From: Macquaria australasica
Taxonomy: Eukaryota; Chordata; Actinopteri; Centrarchiformes; Percichthyidae
Direction: 5' to 3'
NCBI GenBank assembly: GCA_005408345.1
Contig: SEMN01000926.1
Span: forward strand, 86,021 to 150,020
DNA length: 64,000 bases
In this document: in pieces, positions 13,201 through 24,038 of the stretch
Layout: every line of letters starts with the position of its first letter
How positions within the stretch are numbered: the first letter of the stretch is position 1
Position numbers and translations under genes: made by a program
The notes under the pieces: generated by a model
Seen by the model: the letters and a program-made list of their open reading frames with translations, nothing else
Told to the model about the DNA's origin: nothing
Database searches by the model: none

Positions 13201-14606
13201 ACGGGCAAGTATCACATGTCATTCAAAATGTTCCCAGCTCTGAGCACCAAAGTCCTTCTAAATTGCTCTGTGGAGCATCTTGGCATCCTGAACCACTCAT
13301 TCAGTAAAAGTAGACTGACTCTGATCCTACATCCACCTTGATGTTTGGTGCTCCCCACAGTTTTGGTCCTTCATGGAAATAGAGTTAGGGGACACTGTTA
13401 CCCCACTTTTAGCCCCCCATAAATCAAACAGACTCCCAGCACCCCATTGTCTGCTATAATTGGATCCAATGCTATAAGGTGGCCACATGGCAACTGGTGT
13501 CTAACCAGTACTTAAGCTCTCAGCGTGGTCCGTGCGGTAACACCATCTCCTCTGATGGTGTGTGCGCACTGTCTGTAACAATTAATGGGTCCGTGCAGCA
13601 GTTGCCATTGCTCTCTGACAGGGTAGTGGGCGCTGTGGACCAATCTACAGCAATACACAGGAAGGCCATTGTAGAAGAAGGAAGAGGGCAAAGCCATATG
13701 TAAGGTTTTTTAGTTGAAACTTTTAAAGTGACTATGTGTCCACTGTACAGCAATGTTGGTTATTGGATTATCGGTGTGTCTTTGAAGTAGGCAGAAGAGG
13801 AAGTGATTGGGCTGAGGGTCCCTCAGACCAACGAGCCAATCATCAACAAGACGCAGTGCTTAGTCGGTGCGGTCACAGACCACAGTGTTTCAATGTTTGG
13901 ACCTCTGCTCCAACACATCAACTCTTCTCCACTCCATCATCCTCCCAAGTCAGGGCTTTTGGTGTTTGTCTGTAAACCTTTTTCACCTGAGCATGAATGT
14001 AGTTTTAAGTGTAGTTTTGTAGCCTGCTCAAGTGGAAACAGGGCTGATTGGAAATGCATTATTTGTGCTGAAGAAAACAAAACACATACTGTAAGAGCAA
14101 AATCTTGAAAATGTGACTGTGATTTATGTCAATCACAGGCCATCCTACAGTAGGTTAAGAGGAACAGAGAAACAAAAAGCTTTGCCAGATAGGAGACAAG
14201 TTCTGCTGATGCAGCATGTATTAGTAATGTTACAGTGTAGAGGTTAATAGAGGTCACCTATCACTTAATACTAGTTATTTGAGGTGAATCCATGTTCTGA
14301 CTGCCCTGGGCTGCACTTTAGACATAGGGGCAGTAACATGCAGTATGATATTTAATGGGGTCCTGCTGGTGTTATTGTTTTAATCATATTAGAATTAACA
14401 TTTGTTGAGTAGTTGTAATTGTAATAGTGTGGTCTGTATATGCTGGATGCAACCAGGCCTGGCCTTTTCAGGAGCCTTGTCAGGCCATTATTTTGACGTA
14501 TGATCCATAAGCTGGAAATATGCTTCTCCAGGCTGCATGTAAGTGAACTTACATGGGTGTCCTTTAGACACGTTGTGTGTTTTTCTTTTATACTTTATGG
14601 ATTTCG
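13201..14606. other. Unannotated sequence
   Basis: No supported gene. ORFs at 13479-13703 (+), 13512-13697 (-) and 13520-13753 (-) overlap on opposite strands. An imperfect inverted pair, gagcaccaaa near 13242 and tttggtgctc near 13346, could form a hairpin with a ~90-base loop. I attach no function to it. Confidence 0.4.
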
Positions 14607-14870
14607 TTCAATTCAATTCAAAGGGGCTTTATTGGCATGGGAAACAGACATTTACATTGCCAAAGCAAGTGAGAAATAAAAACATGTACATACAGAAGAA
14701 TTGTGATTTTGCTGTTAGAAATGTGTATACAGATAAGTAAAAAATAACTAAAAATAAAATAGAAAAAAGTCGACTTGCAGTTAAAAAAATACAAATAAGT
14801 GAAAACTATATTAACACTGCAACAATTGTCTCTCTTTCTCTCTCCTTCTACCATTCTTGTCTATATCTCA
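14607..14870 (-). repeat. LINE 3' end (ATTGAA tail), minus strand
   Basis: The plus strand reads ttcaattcaattcaaagggg then ctttattggcatgggaaaca and acattgccaaagcaagtga. Reversed, this gives an AATAAAG signal just before an (ATTGA)n-like tail, the layout of a fish LINE 3' end. The 3' UTR differs from the L2 tails at 12.4, 43.3 and 61.8 kb, so it is a different subfamily. No ORF remnant is seen upstream on the minus strand. Confidence 0.55.
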
Positions 14871-14952
14871 GCTTTCATTATCCAATAAAGGTTAAATGCC
14901 AAATAACAAAAAAGATAAGTAGTGAAGAAAAGTTTCAATAATTGTATTTTTT

Positions 14953-15300
14953 AGCCACGCTAGTGCGGGGGCTCCAGGGATGCTAATGTCGGTCAGTTGA
15001 TCCACCACTTTCCAGACTGAAACATCTCAACAACTGGATGGATCATCATAAACTTTGGTATAGACATTCATGCTCCCCAGAGGATGAATACTGGTGACTT
15101 TTGTGATTCCTTGACTTTTCCTCCTGCGCCATCATAAAGTTGACATTTTTAGTTCAGAGTGAGGAAATCTGAAGTCTGAGTCTCAAGAAATATTGGATGG
15201 ATTTCCATGAAATTTGGTGCAGACATTCATGGTCCCCTCAGGATGAATCATAAAGAATTAGTTGATCCCCTGACGTTTCATCTACACTTGCAGCGATCTA
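14953..15300 (-). repeat. Dispersed repeat with internal ~130-bp tandem units
   Basis: Two homologous units follow each other. Each contains the series 'atctcaacaact/aatattggatgga', 'gacattcatg', 'ccc(ag)aggatgaat' and 'gatccc(c)tgac'. The same series occurs reversed at 35.8-36.2 kb and in part at 51.5 kb. I recognise it as a common percomorph repeat. No ORF is conserved between the copies. Confidence 0.6.
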
Positions 15301-16489
15301 TTTACAATGCTCCTGTGGCAGCAGTATACTGTCCTGTATATTGAACGATAGCTTTAATGTCATACACCCAAAAATGACTTCAGCTGTGATGAGGTGCAAG
15401 TGAAAGTCACTCTAAAATCATTTCTTACAGTACACATCACATGTGCAGCTGTGGGGTCTGGTGGTGAAGGCCCTTGGAGTCTGACTGCTGCATCATTTGG
15501 AGTTGAGCTTAGTTAGTAAAGCACAGATTTACCACACCCAGCCTCTAATCCTGAGTGAGGCTATTTAATACCCAGCTGCATGCAGCTTATCACAAAACAC
15601 TGTGCTTGTTTCACTGCCACTCTGTGACCATGATTTTCAGTGACTTTGAAGGCAACATAGTTTGCTTGGCTTCTTCCCTTATTTTCCCGCCGCCTGATGT
15701 CTGAGCGTCTAAGCTCCGTAATGAGCATCATGTCACAAAAAATGATGTGACTGAGTTGAGGAATCTAAACTAGCTCCCTGACTGTCAAAAACACATTCAT
15801 GTCAAGAGGCAGTCAATGTTTTTACAGCCATATTTCACCACCATCCACTTATAAATACTAACATTAGAGGGGTTTTTGCAAAGTGTCCAAACTCACTTTT
15901 TCGCTGTCGTAAACAGCCGTTAAACTATTCATCAGACTGAACATGCCAAACATTCTGCATGTCTTGACAAATGCTTCTCTATTGCAATTTAGCATTATAA
16001 ATGTTTTTGGCCTCAAGCAACTGTAGAAACTTGAACATTTTCCCCTAAATTTTAATTTAAATATGCAGTTTTCATTCTGCATCTCTTATTCAAGTCAGCA
16101 TCATTTGCATAAAAATACTAGAATAGGAACCTGGCTACTGTCAACCAGCCACGGCGACAGTGGTGAATGTCTGCGTTAAGAGCAAACAAAAGAGCCTCAC
16201 ACTCAGACACATATCATCCAAACGAATAATCCATAAGGAAAATGAACACAAACATGAAATAAACAAGCACAAACAAATATGTTTGTGTATTTCTGTTTAT
16301 GTGTGTCCTGCAGGGGATGGCCAGAACAGAAAAGAAGGATCTGTTTGTGTTTATGTGAGATAAAAAAATGGAGAAAAAGAATGAGAATCATTAAATTTTT
16401 TAAGTATCACTGTTAAGTTTATGTTATTAATATAGAAATGTACCTGTTAACCTTCTTCAAATCATTTGACAATAGGAATATATTTGATT
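15301..16489. other. Unannotated sequence
   Basis: About 1.2 kb with short chance ORFs only, on both strands. I see no repeat or gene that I can name. Confidence 0.45.
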
Positions 16490-16665
16490 TCTATGTATCC
16501 CTTTGGTCCTTCTACGGCCACAAATGTTAGCCATGGCCAACTCTGCCATTCAAAAGGCATTTCTATTTCAACTCAAATACTATCGTACTTTCTTTATTGT
16601 TAAGGAAAGATAAAGATCCATTAATTTCTGCAAGCTATAGACCATCTCTTTTAAATGCACACATC

Positions 16666-17468
16666 TGTTAAGATGGCCATGTAGTGGCTGGACTTAAACA
16701 GTAGGAGACTTGAGGCCGAGGTGAGGTGCATACCAACAAGGTGTTTATTTCACCCCCAATAAATACATCACACGAACAGACATCTTCACATAAAAATACT
16801 GTGGACCACAGGATGCAGGTGGTCCTGCCAGCAGCCTTATATAGCCTGCCGCTGGCAGCACCTCGACCACTACCACAGTATAGGGACCCCAATCCCTCCC
16901 CGGACATCAAAAATACAAAAACACAACCAATACATTAAAACACATGTACACCACACTACTGTTAGATAGTGTATATCATCTTCCTGCATATTACTCATTA
17001 CAATACCACCACAGAAACTGAAACAGCAGATTAAAGTACCTCCACACCCCTACACTAATTACCACGTGGTATCTCCCGGAACCTTCAAATTGGTGCTCAG
17101 ATACCCCGGGGTCTCTTTTACCCAAACACCCTGAAGAGGAGACACAACAGAGGTGAGTGACCCAAACACAACAATGCACATTATACCACTGCACACTTAA
17201 GCAGTGAACAGTAAATTTAATCCATAGATTTGGCCAATGCACTACCCCATAAACAGATTATTACTAGCCACACTAAATGTATGCTTGTCTTCCCAGGGCC
17301 GGCCTTCAATCATGTCCAGCTGCGAGGCAACTACACTATCTGCAACACACATCACAATTTCAATAAAAGCCTTAAATCATTCAGGTGTGTGTTGTGTATT
17401 TATTTCTTTTACCCAGAACTATACACATTGTGCTACCAATACTAGTAATGAAGATGACCTTCATTACA
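16666..17468. mobile_element. Solo LTR-like insertion with 5-bp target duplication
   Basis: An 803-bp segment starts TGTTA and ends TTACA, flanked on both sides by ACATC (16661-16665 and 17469-17473). Removing the segment and one ACATC rejoins the L1-like reading: ...NAHIK followed, after a small shift, by VLDLRHL, matching the 'LNADxKILAKVLALRLE' type motif of the family. It has TATA-like sequence near 16835 and AATAAA signals near 16757 and 17361. No gag/pol is present, so it is best read as a solo LTR. Superfamily and orientation are undetermined. Confidence 0.65.
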
Positions 17469-17846
17469 ACATCAAATGCTGAAGTCCTTGATCTGAGACA
17501 CTTATAGCTACTTATATTGTCATATATAACAAATATATGCACATCAAACTGGCTTCATAAAATCATGCTTAGTTTCAGATGAGATGAGTAGATATTTGCA
17601 TACCTAGTAAAGTATGGGTTAAGTGGCAGTATATATGGTCAGTTATAGATCACATGGGCTTTCATGGATTTGTTACTGTTATATGATTAAGATTTTATAC
17701 CTTTAACTTTGCTTTTATTGATTTTTTTGTTCAGTGTAAAGCACGTTTTAAGGTTGGTTTCGAGAAGTTCTATATAAAACATTTTTTTAAACACATTTAA
17801 TTGCAGTAGTACAGTTACAGAGAAATTTGCATCACAATTTTTTTTA

Positions 17847-18495
17847 TGGTAGTACTTTACATTACAGCTCTGTAATAACATGATAATAGTGGGGTAATAG
17901 TTTAACAAAGAGGTAATAATTAGGTAATACCATGTAATTACCAAAGTAATAACCAGGTAATTGGCCAAAGCGGCCAATAACAAAGGGTAATAATAGGGAA
18001 ACACATTTAAAGATAGCAATGAGGCAAAACTATTTAGTAAGAGTATAGTAATATTTTGGACAATATGGTAACCAACAATAAAATAGTTATATCATGCAAT
18101 ATTTGGTTTAAGAAATGGTAATATGATGACATTAATGGGGTTATAACCTGATAATAATGAGGTAATATAGGTTGATGACTTCACAATATTATAGGCTACT
18201 ATCATCTTGGAAGTCAAAATTGGTAATAACCATATTATAATGCCTAAAATCATCCTCCTTTATGTTCCAAACCTTCCTTTTTGTTTCAAGGTAATACTGT
18301 GCAAATGGTATGTTTAATGCTGTGACTTGTTACCTGGAAACTCTTGTGGTAGTTTCTGTGTAATAACCATGCAAACCACCTGCAAACTACCTGTTTCTAT
18401 TTTATTTCATGGTAATATTAGATTTTTCAATTATTACCTCTTTATTGTCACACTATTACCATGTTATTACAGAGCTGTAATGTAAAGTGCTACCA
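17847..18495. mobile_element. MITE-like element with ~44-bp terminal inverted repeats
   Basis: The left end, tggtagtactttacattaca and on to about 17890, matches the reverse complement of the right end (acttta-containing end at 18495) at about 42 of 44 positions. The interior is non-coding and made of degenerate GGTAATA-type words on both strands. It lies inside the L1-like relic. I could not identify a target duplication. I believe similar 'ggtagcactttacattac' repeats are widespread in fish, but the superfamily is unassigned. Confidence 0.7.
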
Positions 18496-18503
18496 ACTTG
18501 GGT

Positions 18504-18528
18504 ATTATTATTATTATCATTATTATTG
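18504..18528. repeat. (ATT)n microsatellite, imperfect
   Basis: Short run of ATT units with one ATC interruption, beside the right end of the inverted-repeat element. Confidence 0.8.
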
Positions 18529-18800
18529 TCTTTTAGACCACCCACTGCTTCAGTTCTGACTTGCACTTGTTCTCCTCGGTTTAAACTTGCAAGAGGTCAA
18601 AGAGTGTTACCCTTTAGTCCCTTTTCTGTTTGCTATTGCTCTGGAACCTATGGCACAGACTGATCGCCAATCTTTATACTATGAGCCAATAACCTTCTAT
18701 AGGTTCAAACATATATTTGTTTTTGCACATTATATTGTTTTTTGCAAAATGTTTCCTATTCAGCGTAATGATTTGTCAGCAGAGCTATGGTCAATTTGAA

Positions 18801-19194
18801 AAGGGCCCCTAGATGTGTTGACCTTAGTTTATAAAGTGATGAGACATGAATAGGAAATACTCAAGTGCAAGTAAAAATTGCTCTCTATGACTATGAAGAT
18901 GTACAGAACATCTCGTACAGAGGTGGTATAGCCTTGTCAGTGTGTTGTGAGTGTTTGAATAAATGGAAAGCCTTTCACTCACTCGACAAATAAACTTGCT
19001 GACGTTCTGAGTTTACAGCTTGCAAGTGTATTAGCAGTTTACTAAATCTTCACTGCATGAAAGTTCACCCATACTGTCTGTGGTATATGAAATAATCCTG
19101 CATTCACGCCGTGTGGTATAATTGTCAAAACATTTTGTTAAAAGTGATCATATGGGCTTCTTCAGAAACTCACAAAGTGAGTGTTTTGTTGCAT
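18801..19194. other. Unannotated sequence
   Basis: No gene or repeat is recognised between the L1-like relic and the next dispersed repeat. Confidence 0.4.
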
Positions 19195-19440
19195 TGTTGA
19201 TTAATTTGCCAATAACTTTTTTTTATTAATAAATTCATTGTTTAGTCTATAAAATGTCAGAAAATAGTGAAAAATTGCCATCACACACTTTTTAGAGCCC
19301 AAGGTGTCTTCGAATTATTTCTTTGCCCAACTTGCAGTCCAAAGCCAAACATCAAATTTACAATGATATAAAAGAGAGGAAAGCAGCAAATCCTCACATT
19401 AGAGAAGATGGAACCAATAATTTCACCATTATATTGTACA
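19195..19440. repeat. Dispersed fish repeat, 'tataaaatgtcagaaaatagtg' type
   Basis: The series taaaatgtcagaaaatagtg, agagcccaaggtgtcttcga, agcagcaaatcctcacatt and a 'gaaccaa' ending matches a non-coding repeat that I recognise as very common in percomorph genomes. The 66-codon minus ORF over it is not meaningful. Confidence 0.55.
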
Positions 19441-19569
19441 GTACTTGTGTTGAGATTATCCCCATCAGAAAAATACAGCATTGGTTGCCAGTTTAAACAC
19501 TAAAAACAACCTATGTTTGAGTTTTCCTAACATGCAACCTCTTGTGGCTATTTAAATAACTGTCCTCAA

Positions 19570-19915
19570 TTCGGTCAGCAATTCGGTTGTGTTATGCTAG
19601 TAGTGGCTAATATAGCTTCAAGCCACCAACCTCAAGCAGAGATGAGCAGTGGGCTACAGAGGTCTGGTGAGCTCACGTCTTCTAACTCCACACCCCTAGA
19701 TTTTTTTCAGTTTCAAATTTATAGTCTTCAGCCCCAACCGACAGTGACTCAAGTGACATCACTTGAGGACATTTATCAGACTTCACACAGCTCCCTCTGG
19801 AGACATCAAAAGGCCTTATACAACTTTATTTCACATATGCAGGAGTGCTCCAACACCTGGCAACAGACTTGTGTTTTACTGTATAAAATTGGTGGAGTTG
19901 CCCTTTGACCAAAGA
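19570..19915 (-). repeat. Dispersed repeat family C, minus copy
   Basis: The string caagcagagatgag..gtgggct.cagaggtctggt.agctca (about 19630-19675) is the reverse complement of sequence at 37.50-37.56 kb, at roughly 46 of 55 positions. The right end (ggtggagttgccctttga) is the reverse of the 'aagggg.cactccacc' start seen at 37.79 kb. The two sites are therefore copies of one family in opposite orientation. The 104-codon ORF at 19594-19908 crosses it and is not supported as a gene. Confidence 0.6.
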
Positions 19916-20130
19916 TATGGCAGGTATTGAAAGGTCCCCAGTCAGAAGTGAACTGGTTAATGGTCGGCGCCTTAATCCCTAGGCCACCACAACGACACAT
20001 ATGGGTCATTTTTGGGGGCAATGACAAACAATCTCTTTTATTGTTTAGTTTGGAGGACTTGAATTATTGGAAGAGTACTGTAAGTGCAACACACATTGGT
20101 TGCCTTGTGGAAGTAGGCAGGTAGTAGTCA
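19905..20130 (+). repeat. Dispersed repeat family G, copy 1
   Basis: About 190 bases align with 24510-24710. Shared runs include ccttaatccctaggccacca, cattggttgccttg and gacaaacaatctctttta / gacgaacaatctcttttg. A non-coding, possibly tRNA-derived SINE-like repeat is suggested by the 'ggtccccagtcagaa..' layout, but no intact A and B boxes are seen. Confidence 0.65.
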
Positions 20131-20324
20131 AGGAATAGTAGCCAGGATGTGCTGATCTTGGGAGCCAATGTGATAAAACTAATTATTTTCTGAAGAGTTG
20201 ATGTGCATTGCTGTTTGGAAGTAGGGCAGTGCTGTATGCCAATAAGTCGAGACGCTGCCAAGGAGTCTTAACCCCCCGTTTTAGCTTGAATACACACAAA
20301 ATGCATTCTGCGTGGTACCCTGCA

Positions 20325-21046
20325 ACCGCTGATGCTCTGTTTAAGAAGGGCCAGAGCCATCTCTTTTTGCTCAGGAGACTCCTGAGGACTTTCTATGACT
20401 CTGTGGTGGCATCAGCCGTCTTGTATGGGGTGACCTGTTCGGCCAGTGGCATCTCTTCTAGGGATAGAAAGAAACTGGACAGACTGGTAAAGAAGGCCAG
20501 CTCTGTCCTTGGATGCCCTCTGGACCCAGTGGAGGTGGTGGGAGGCAGGAGAATGGTGGCCAAGCTATCATCACTACTGGAGAACACTTCCCACCCCCTA
20601 CATGTCACTCTATCAGAACTGGGCAGCTCCTTCAGCGATCGGCTGCTCCACCCGCGGTGTCTGAAGGAGAGGTACCGTAGGTCCTTCCTGCCTGCTGCTG
20701 TCAGACTCTATAATCAGTACAACTCCCAGTAATCTATACTTCACCTGCTGCTGTGCATTATCTTCATACATATATTGTATTCATGATGTTATCTACTTCA
20801 TATGTTGCTGTGAAATATTTTCATGTACATGTATATTATATATGTGCAATATTTTTATCTTATCTATTTGTTCATACTTACAACTGCACTCAGTCACTCT
20901 ATTATTTATTTCTGTCTATACTGTGTATAGGACTATTTTTCTATTTATTTTTTATTGTATTTCTATATATGACACTTTTGCTGGCTGCTGTAACGCTAAA
21001 AATTTCCCCGCTGTGGGACAATAAAGGCTTATCTTATCTTATCCCT
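20325..21046 (+). pseudogene. Non-LTR retrotransposon C-terminal fragment with 3' tail
   Basis: An open frame running to 20732 encodes ADALFKKGQSHLFLLRRL, then TFYDSVVASAVLYGV, RDRKKLDRLVKKASSVLGC and SHPLHVTLSELGSSFSDRL, ending RRSFLPAAVRLYN. This is the post-RT C-terminal region that I recognise from many fish LINEs. Relative to that pattern, ~10 residues are missing after FLLRRL. The 3' UTR ends aatttccccgctgtgggaca then AATAAAGG and a (CTTAT)n tail at ~21020-21046. The RT core is absent through 5' truncation. The clade (Rex1/CR1-like or other) is not certain. Confidence 0.7.
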
Positions 21047-21410
21047 CTCACTCTCTCAGATCAATTCTCCAGTGTGCCTCTATCTCTCCCCCGTCTAACT
21101 ACCGCATTTCAGACCTTTTCAGACGTTTTAATGCCTAGATATAACATTTGACAGTCACCTAGAATTAATAGAACCGTAGTTACATATGTATCTCTCATTT
21201 TAGCGTCTAATACTGGTAACAGCTCACGTTTCACTCGTACCAGCCATTTCTGAATTCATTGGACTTCAATGACCTTCACTGACAGCCAAGACAGTGCTTC
21301 AGAGCTGTTGGAACTGCTAGCTTAACATAAGCTAAGTGAGGCTTCAGCAGACATAGCAGAGTGGAGAGTGACAAAACAACATTTGCCACAAACACTATAT
21401 GTACCATGGC

Positions 21411-21850
21411 AGTCACTACGTTTACATGCACACTGATTTTCCACTATTACTCCAAATATGACAATATCATGAATTTGATACAGCATATTCCGTTCGGATA
21501 TTCTGAATTAGGCCTTATTCAGAATATAAGATTTTTGTCTCAGTTTGCAACACACGGCCTCTTGCCTGTTTACGTCAGCTCTGTGTGTTGGAAACAAACC
21601 AGCCAACAGTTTGCAAGGCTGAGATGCACAAAAGAAAAGCCCACATTTCTGGTGGGAAGGAGAAACACACCTACTTTTAAACATGATGAAAGACTTGGAT
21701 ATCAACAGGTTTTTGGAGACGTGCAAATATCGCAACGTCGACCTTTTCAAGAAGGTAGTTCGAATACGGATGAAAGAGGGAGGCTGTTTGCGCGGTCGAA
21801 CAAGGCTGCGTGTAAACGGGAATATTAGTAGAATATTCATTTTCATTAGC
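21411..21850 (+). pseudogene. Harbinger-like SANT/Myb-domain relic (probable)
   Basis: In one frame, 21683-21800 encodes MMKDLDINRFLETCKYRN followed by VDLFKKVV and RMKEGGC. This resembles the start of the Myb/SANT-like DNA-binding proteins that travel with PIF/Harbinger transposons in fish. The frame then diverges, and the expected 'VRNRWKSLK' helix is missing. A 155-codon frame (21361-21828) covers the same DNA in another phase and reflects the duplicate openness, not a second protein. Left and right borders both carry 'gtttaca' words, but no clean inverted repeat was found. Confidence 0.4.
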
Positions 21851-21869
21851 CATGTACATAGCTTAGTAG

Positions 21870-23250
21870 GATGTAGTCACTGATCAGCACTGTAAACTAC
21901 TAGATCGCAAGTAGTAGAGGTAGTATTTCTACTACAGCTACTCTCAGCTGCATGCTTGCAATCTTTCATGCTCAGCACTGCTGACATTTGACTGCTGTAT
22001 TTATATGTCGTGGTAAAAGTGATGTTGTCTCACATGTTTTTGGGGGGGAGTGTCCTGGGTATGTCATAGTCAGAGATTCTTTTAGGGTCTAGAGGACAGA
22101 ATGCTTTATCAGTGTTTCAGCTGGATCCGTAACCTTCTTGTAATGCTTAACCATGCTCCTCAAGTAAAGTGTTACCGAAACTGTTTCTCAGAACGTTTCA
22201 CTGGAGCCCATGAGCAGGCAGAGCTAATTGGACGGTTAGAGCTTAATCAGGACAACAGCGCTATTGAGGACAAGGCTATTCCATGCAAAGCAGATAACAG
22301 GATGCTGAGGGGGAACAGGAAACAAAAGACAGAGCCTGGCGACTGTTGCCAGCACCGCTCGTACAAACAAGGTGATGGGCTGAGCTGGTTGACTGCCTCG
22401 GGTTGTAAACGTGGCACTCCTAACTTGAGCATATGTACTCAGTGATGACAGGAAAACAGGTTTGCAAAGCCCAACATGGACCTGAAATAAGTTTTCTGCT
22501 GTTAGGTCTGCTTGCAAGTGCATAAAGCTGTGATAAAGAGCTGAGTTTGTAGATCTGAATGTAAGGCAGGAGGAGAAAAGGCCTCTTTCCTCTGGAGCCT
22601 CTGTGAGAAATGAAACAATATTGTGCCTGGCTTGGCTCCAGGCTCAGCGAGGGGACGGCTGCAAGTTTATGAAAACAGCAGAGGATGTAGCTGTGATGAC
22701 TGGTCTTTAAGTGTTTCTCTTCAAATCTAAAAGGGCCTCAATGCTGGTGTTAACATGCTGCGCCTCCCCTCTTTATTGGCATCTTATCAGGCACTGTGCT
22801 TTCCTAAGCCTGTTTTTATACCAAACCCCACTAATTACACCATTATGTAATGACCTCGTCTTTTGGTCCTGATGACATGAGAAATATAATGCTCAGCATA
22901 TTAGACGTCAGAGTCCTGATGGAATCACTGTTTGTCTGTCAGCTGCTTGTCGCTGAAGAAAGAGAGCATATTTTTCGAGTTACGCTGATGATACAATCAC
23001 ATATTACATTAAGCATGTTTTGGTTTGAGCTAAAGCTGGAGAATATGTCATGATTAGCAGTTAGTGTATCTTCTTGACTGCTGCTTCCATTCTGTGGCAA
23101 AGCCGAGATAAGGCTGACAGGCCGTATGGAAGGGGATTGCTAAAAGCTGTAATCCACATTTTGTGCATTGAAGCAGTTTAAGATTGGCCTGAGCTCTTTT
23201 TTCTTCTGATTTAAACTTAGTACATAATGTAGTGTATACTGTAGGGTACA
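21870..23250. other. Unannotated sequence
   Basis: No supported gene. The 114-codon plus ORF at 22101-22445 overlaps 95- and 61-codon minus ORFs and has no recognisable domain. The 22.2-22.8 kb stretch is repeat-poor with fairly balanced base composition. Confidence 0.4.
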
Positions 23251-23252
23251 TA

Positions 23253-24038
23253 CACCGATCAGCCATAACATTATGACCACTGACAGGTGAAGTGAAGAAC
23301 ATTGATTATCTCGTTACAATGGCACCTGTCAGTGGGTGGGATATATTAGGCAGCAAGTGAACATTTTGTCCTCGAAGTAGTAGTGGAAGCAGGAAAAATG
23401 GACAAGTGTAAGGATGTGAGCAACTTGTGTTATGATCCTGATCTGCAGTGGTCAGTACCTACCAAAAGTGGTCCAAGGAAGGAAAACCGGTGAACCGGCG
23501 ACAGGGTCATGGGCGGCCAAGGCTCAGTGATGCGCGTGTGGTTCGATCCAACAGAAGAGCTACTGTAGCTCAAATTGCTGAAAAAGTTAATGCTGGTTCT
23601 GATAGAAAGGTTTCAGAACACACAGTGCATCACAGTTTGTTGTGTATGGGGCTGCATATGCCCATGCTGACCCCTGTCCACCGCCAAAAGTGCCTACAAT
23701 GGGTATGTGAGCAGAACTGGACCACAGAGCAATGGAAGAAGGTGGTCTGGTCTGATGAATCACGTTTTCTTTTACATCATGTGGATGGCCGGGTGCGTGT
23801 GTGTCGCTTACCCGGAGAAGACATGGCACCAGGATGCACTATGGGAAGAAGGCAAGCTGGCGGAGGCAGTGTGATGCTTTGGGCAATGTTCTGCTGGGAA
23901 ACCTTGGGTCCTGCCATTCATGTGGATGTTACTTTGACACGTACCACCTACCTAAACATTGTTGCAGACCAAGTACACCCCTTCATTGAAAACGGTATTC
24001 CCTAATGGCAGTGGCCTCTTTCAGCAGGCTGATTGGTG
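23253..24038 (+). mobile_element. Internally deleted Tc1-like transposon
   Basis: The left end caccgatcagccataacatt and the right end ggctgattggtg form a terminal inverted repeat, with TA at 23251-23252 and 24039-24040 as expected for Tc1/mariner target duplication. The transposase-derived frame lies inside. An intact element of this kind is about 1.2-1.6 kb. This one is ~786 bp because the transposase C-terminus and most of the right inverted repeat are gone, the deletion joining the 'LFQQ' codons directly to the last ~12 bases of the repeat. Confidence 0.8.
23448..24005 (+). pseudogene. Tc1-like transposase, frameshifted and truncated
   Basis: The frame encodes helix-turn-helix remains (RRATVAQIAEKVNAG, VSEHTVHHSLL) and then part of the DDE core: VVWSDESRF has the first catalytic aspartate, followed by GGGSVMLWAMFCW and TYLNIVADQVHPFIENG. 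One extra A near 23990 shifts the frame to a stop, where the family normally continues FPDGSGLFQQDNAPCH. Read in the shifted phase, NGSGLFQQAD follows, so the second catalytic aspartate is not present in its usual context. The third acidic residue is deleted. Inactive by inspection. Confidence 0.85.

Larger units (their letters stand above)
16490..18800 (+). pseudogene. L1-like LINE reverse transcriptase relic, split by two insertions
   Basis: Translated pieces line up in order with L1-clade reverse transcriptase. 16545-16665 gives LLLRKDKDPLISASYRP-SLLNA. About 17560-17615 gives TGFIKSCLVSDEMSRYLH. 18590-18745 gives VKECYPLVPFLFAIALEPMA and then FAHYIVF, where intact elements have a F/YADD catalytic box. 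Both catalytic aspartates are therefore replaced, and stops and frameshifts occur between blocks. The order is broken by an LTR-like insert (16666-17468) and a MITE-like insert (17847-18495). Once these are removed, the spacing is close to normal for the family. Endonuclease and 3' end were not found. Confidence 0.7.

Noticed and set aside
17232..17236. Alternative LTR boundary using a GGCCA duplication with 16675-16679
   Set aside because: The downstream GGCCA is not preceded by CA. The ACATC pair gives proper TG..CA ends and restores the L1 frame.
20208..20324. First ~40 codons of the 174-codon ORF as part of a real protein
   Set aside because: Similarity to LINE C-termini begins only near ADALFKKG. 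The preceding residues come from adjoining repeat sequence that happens to be in frame.
23530..23560. Possible tRNA B-box (gtggttcgatcc)
   Set aside because: It lies inside the Tc1 transposase coding DNA, with no A box or cloverleaf around it.
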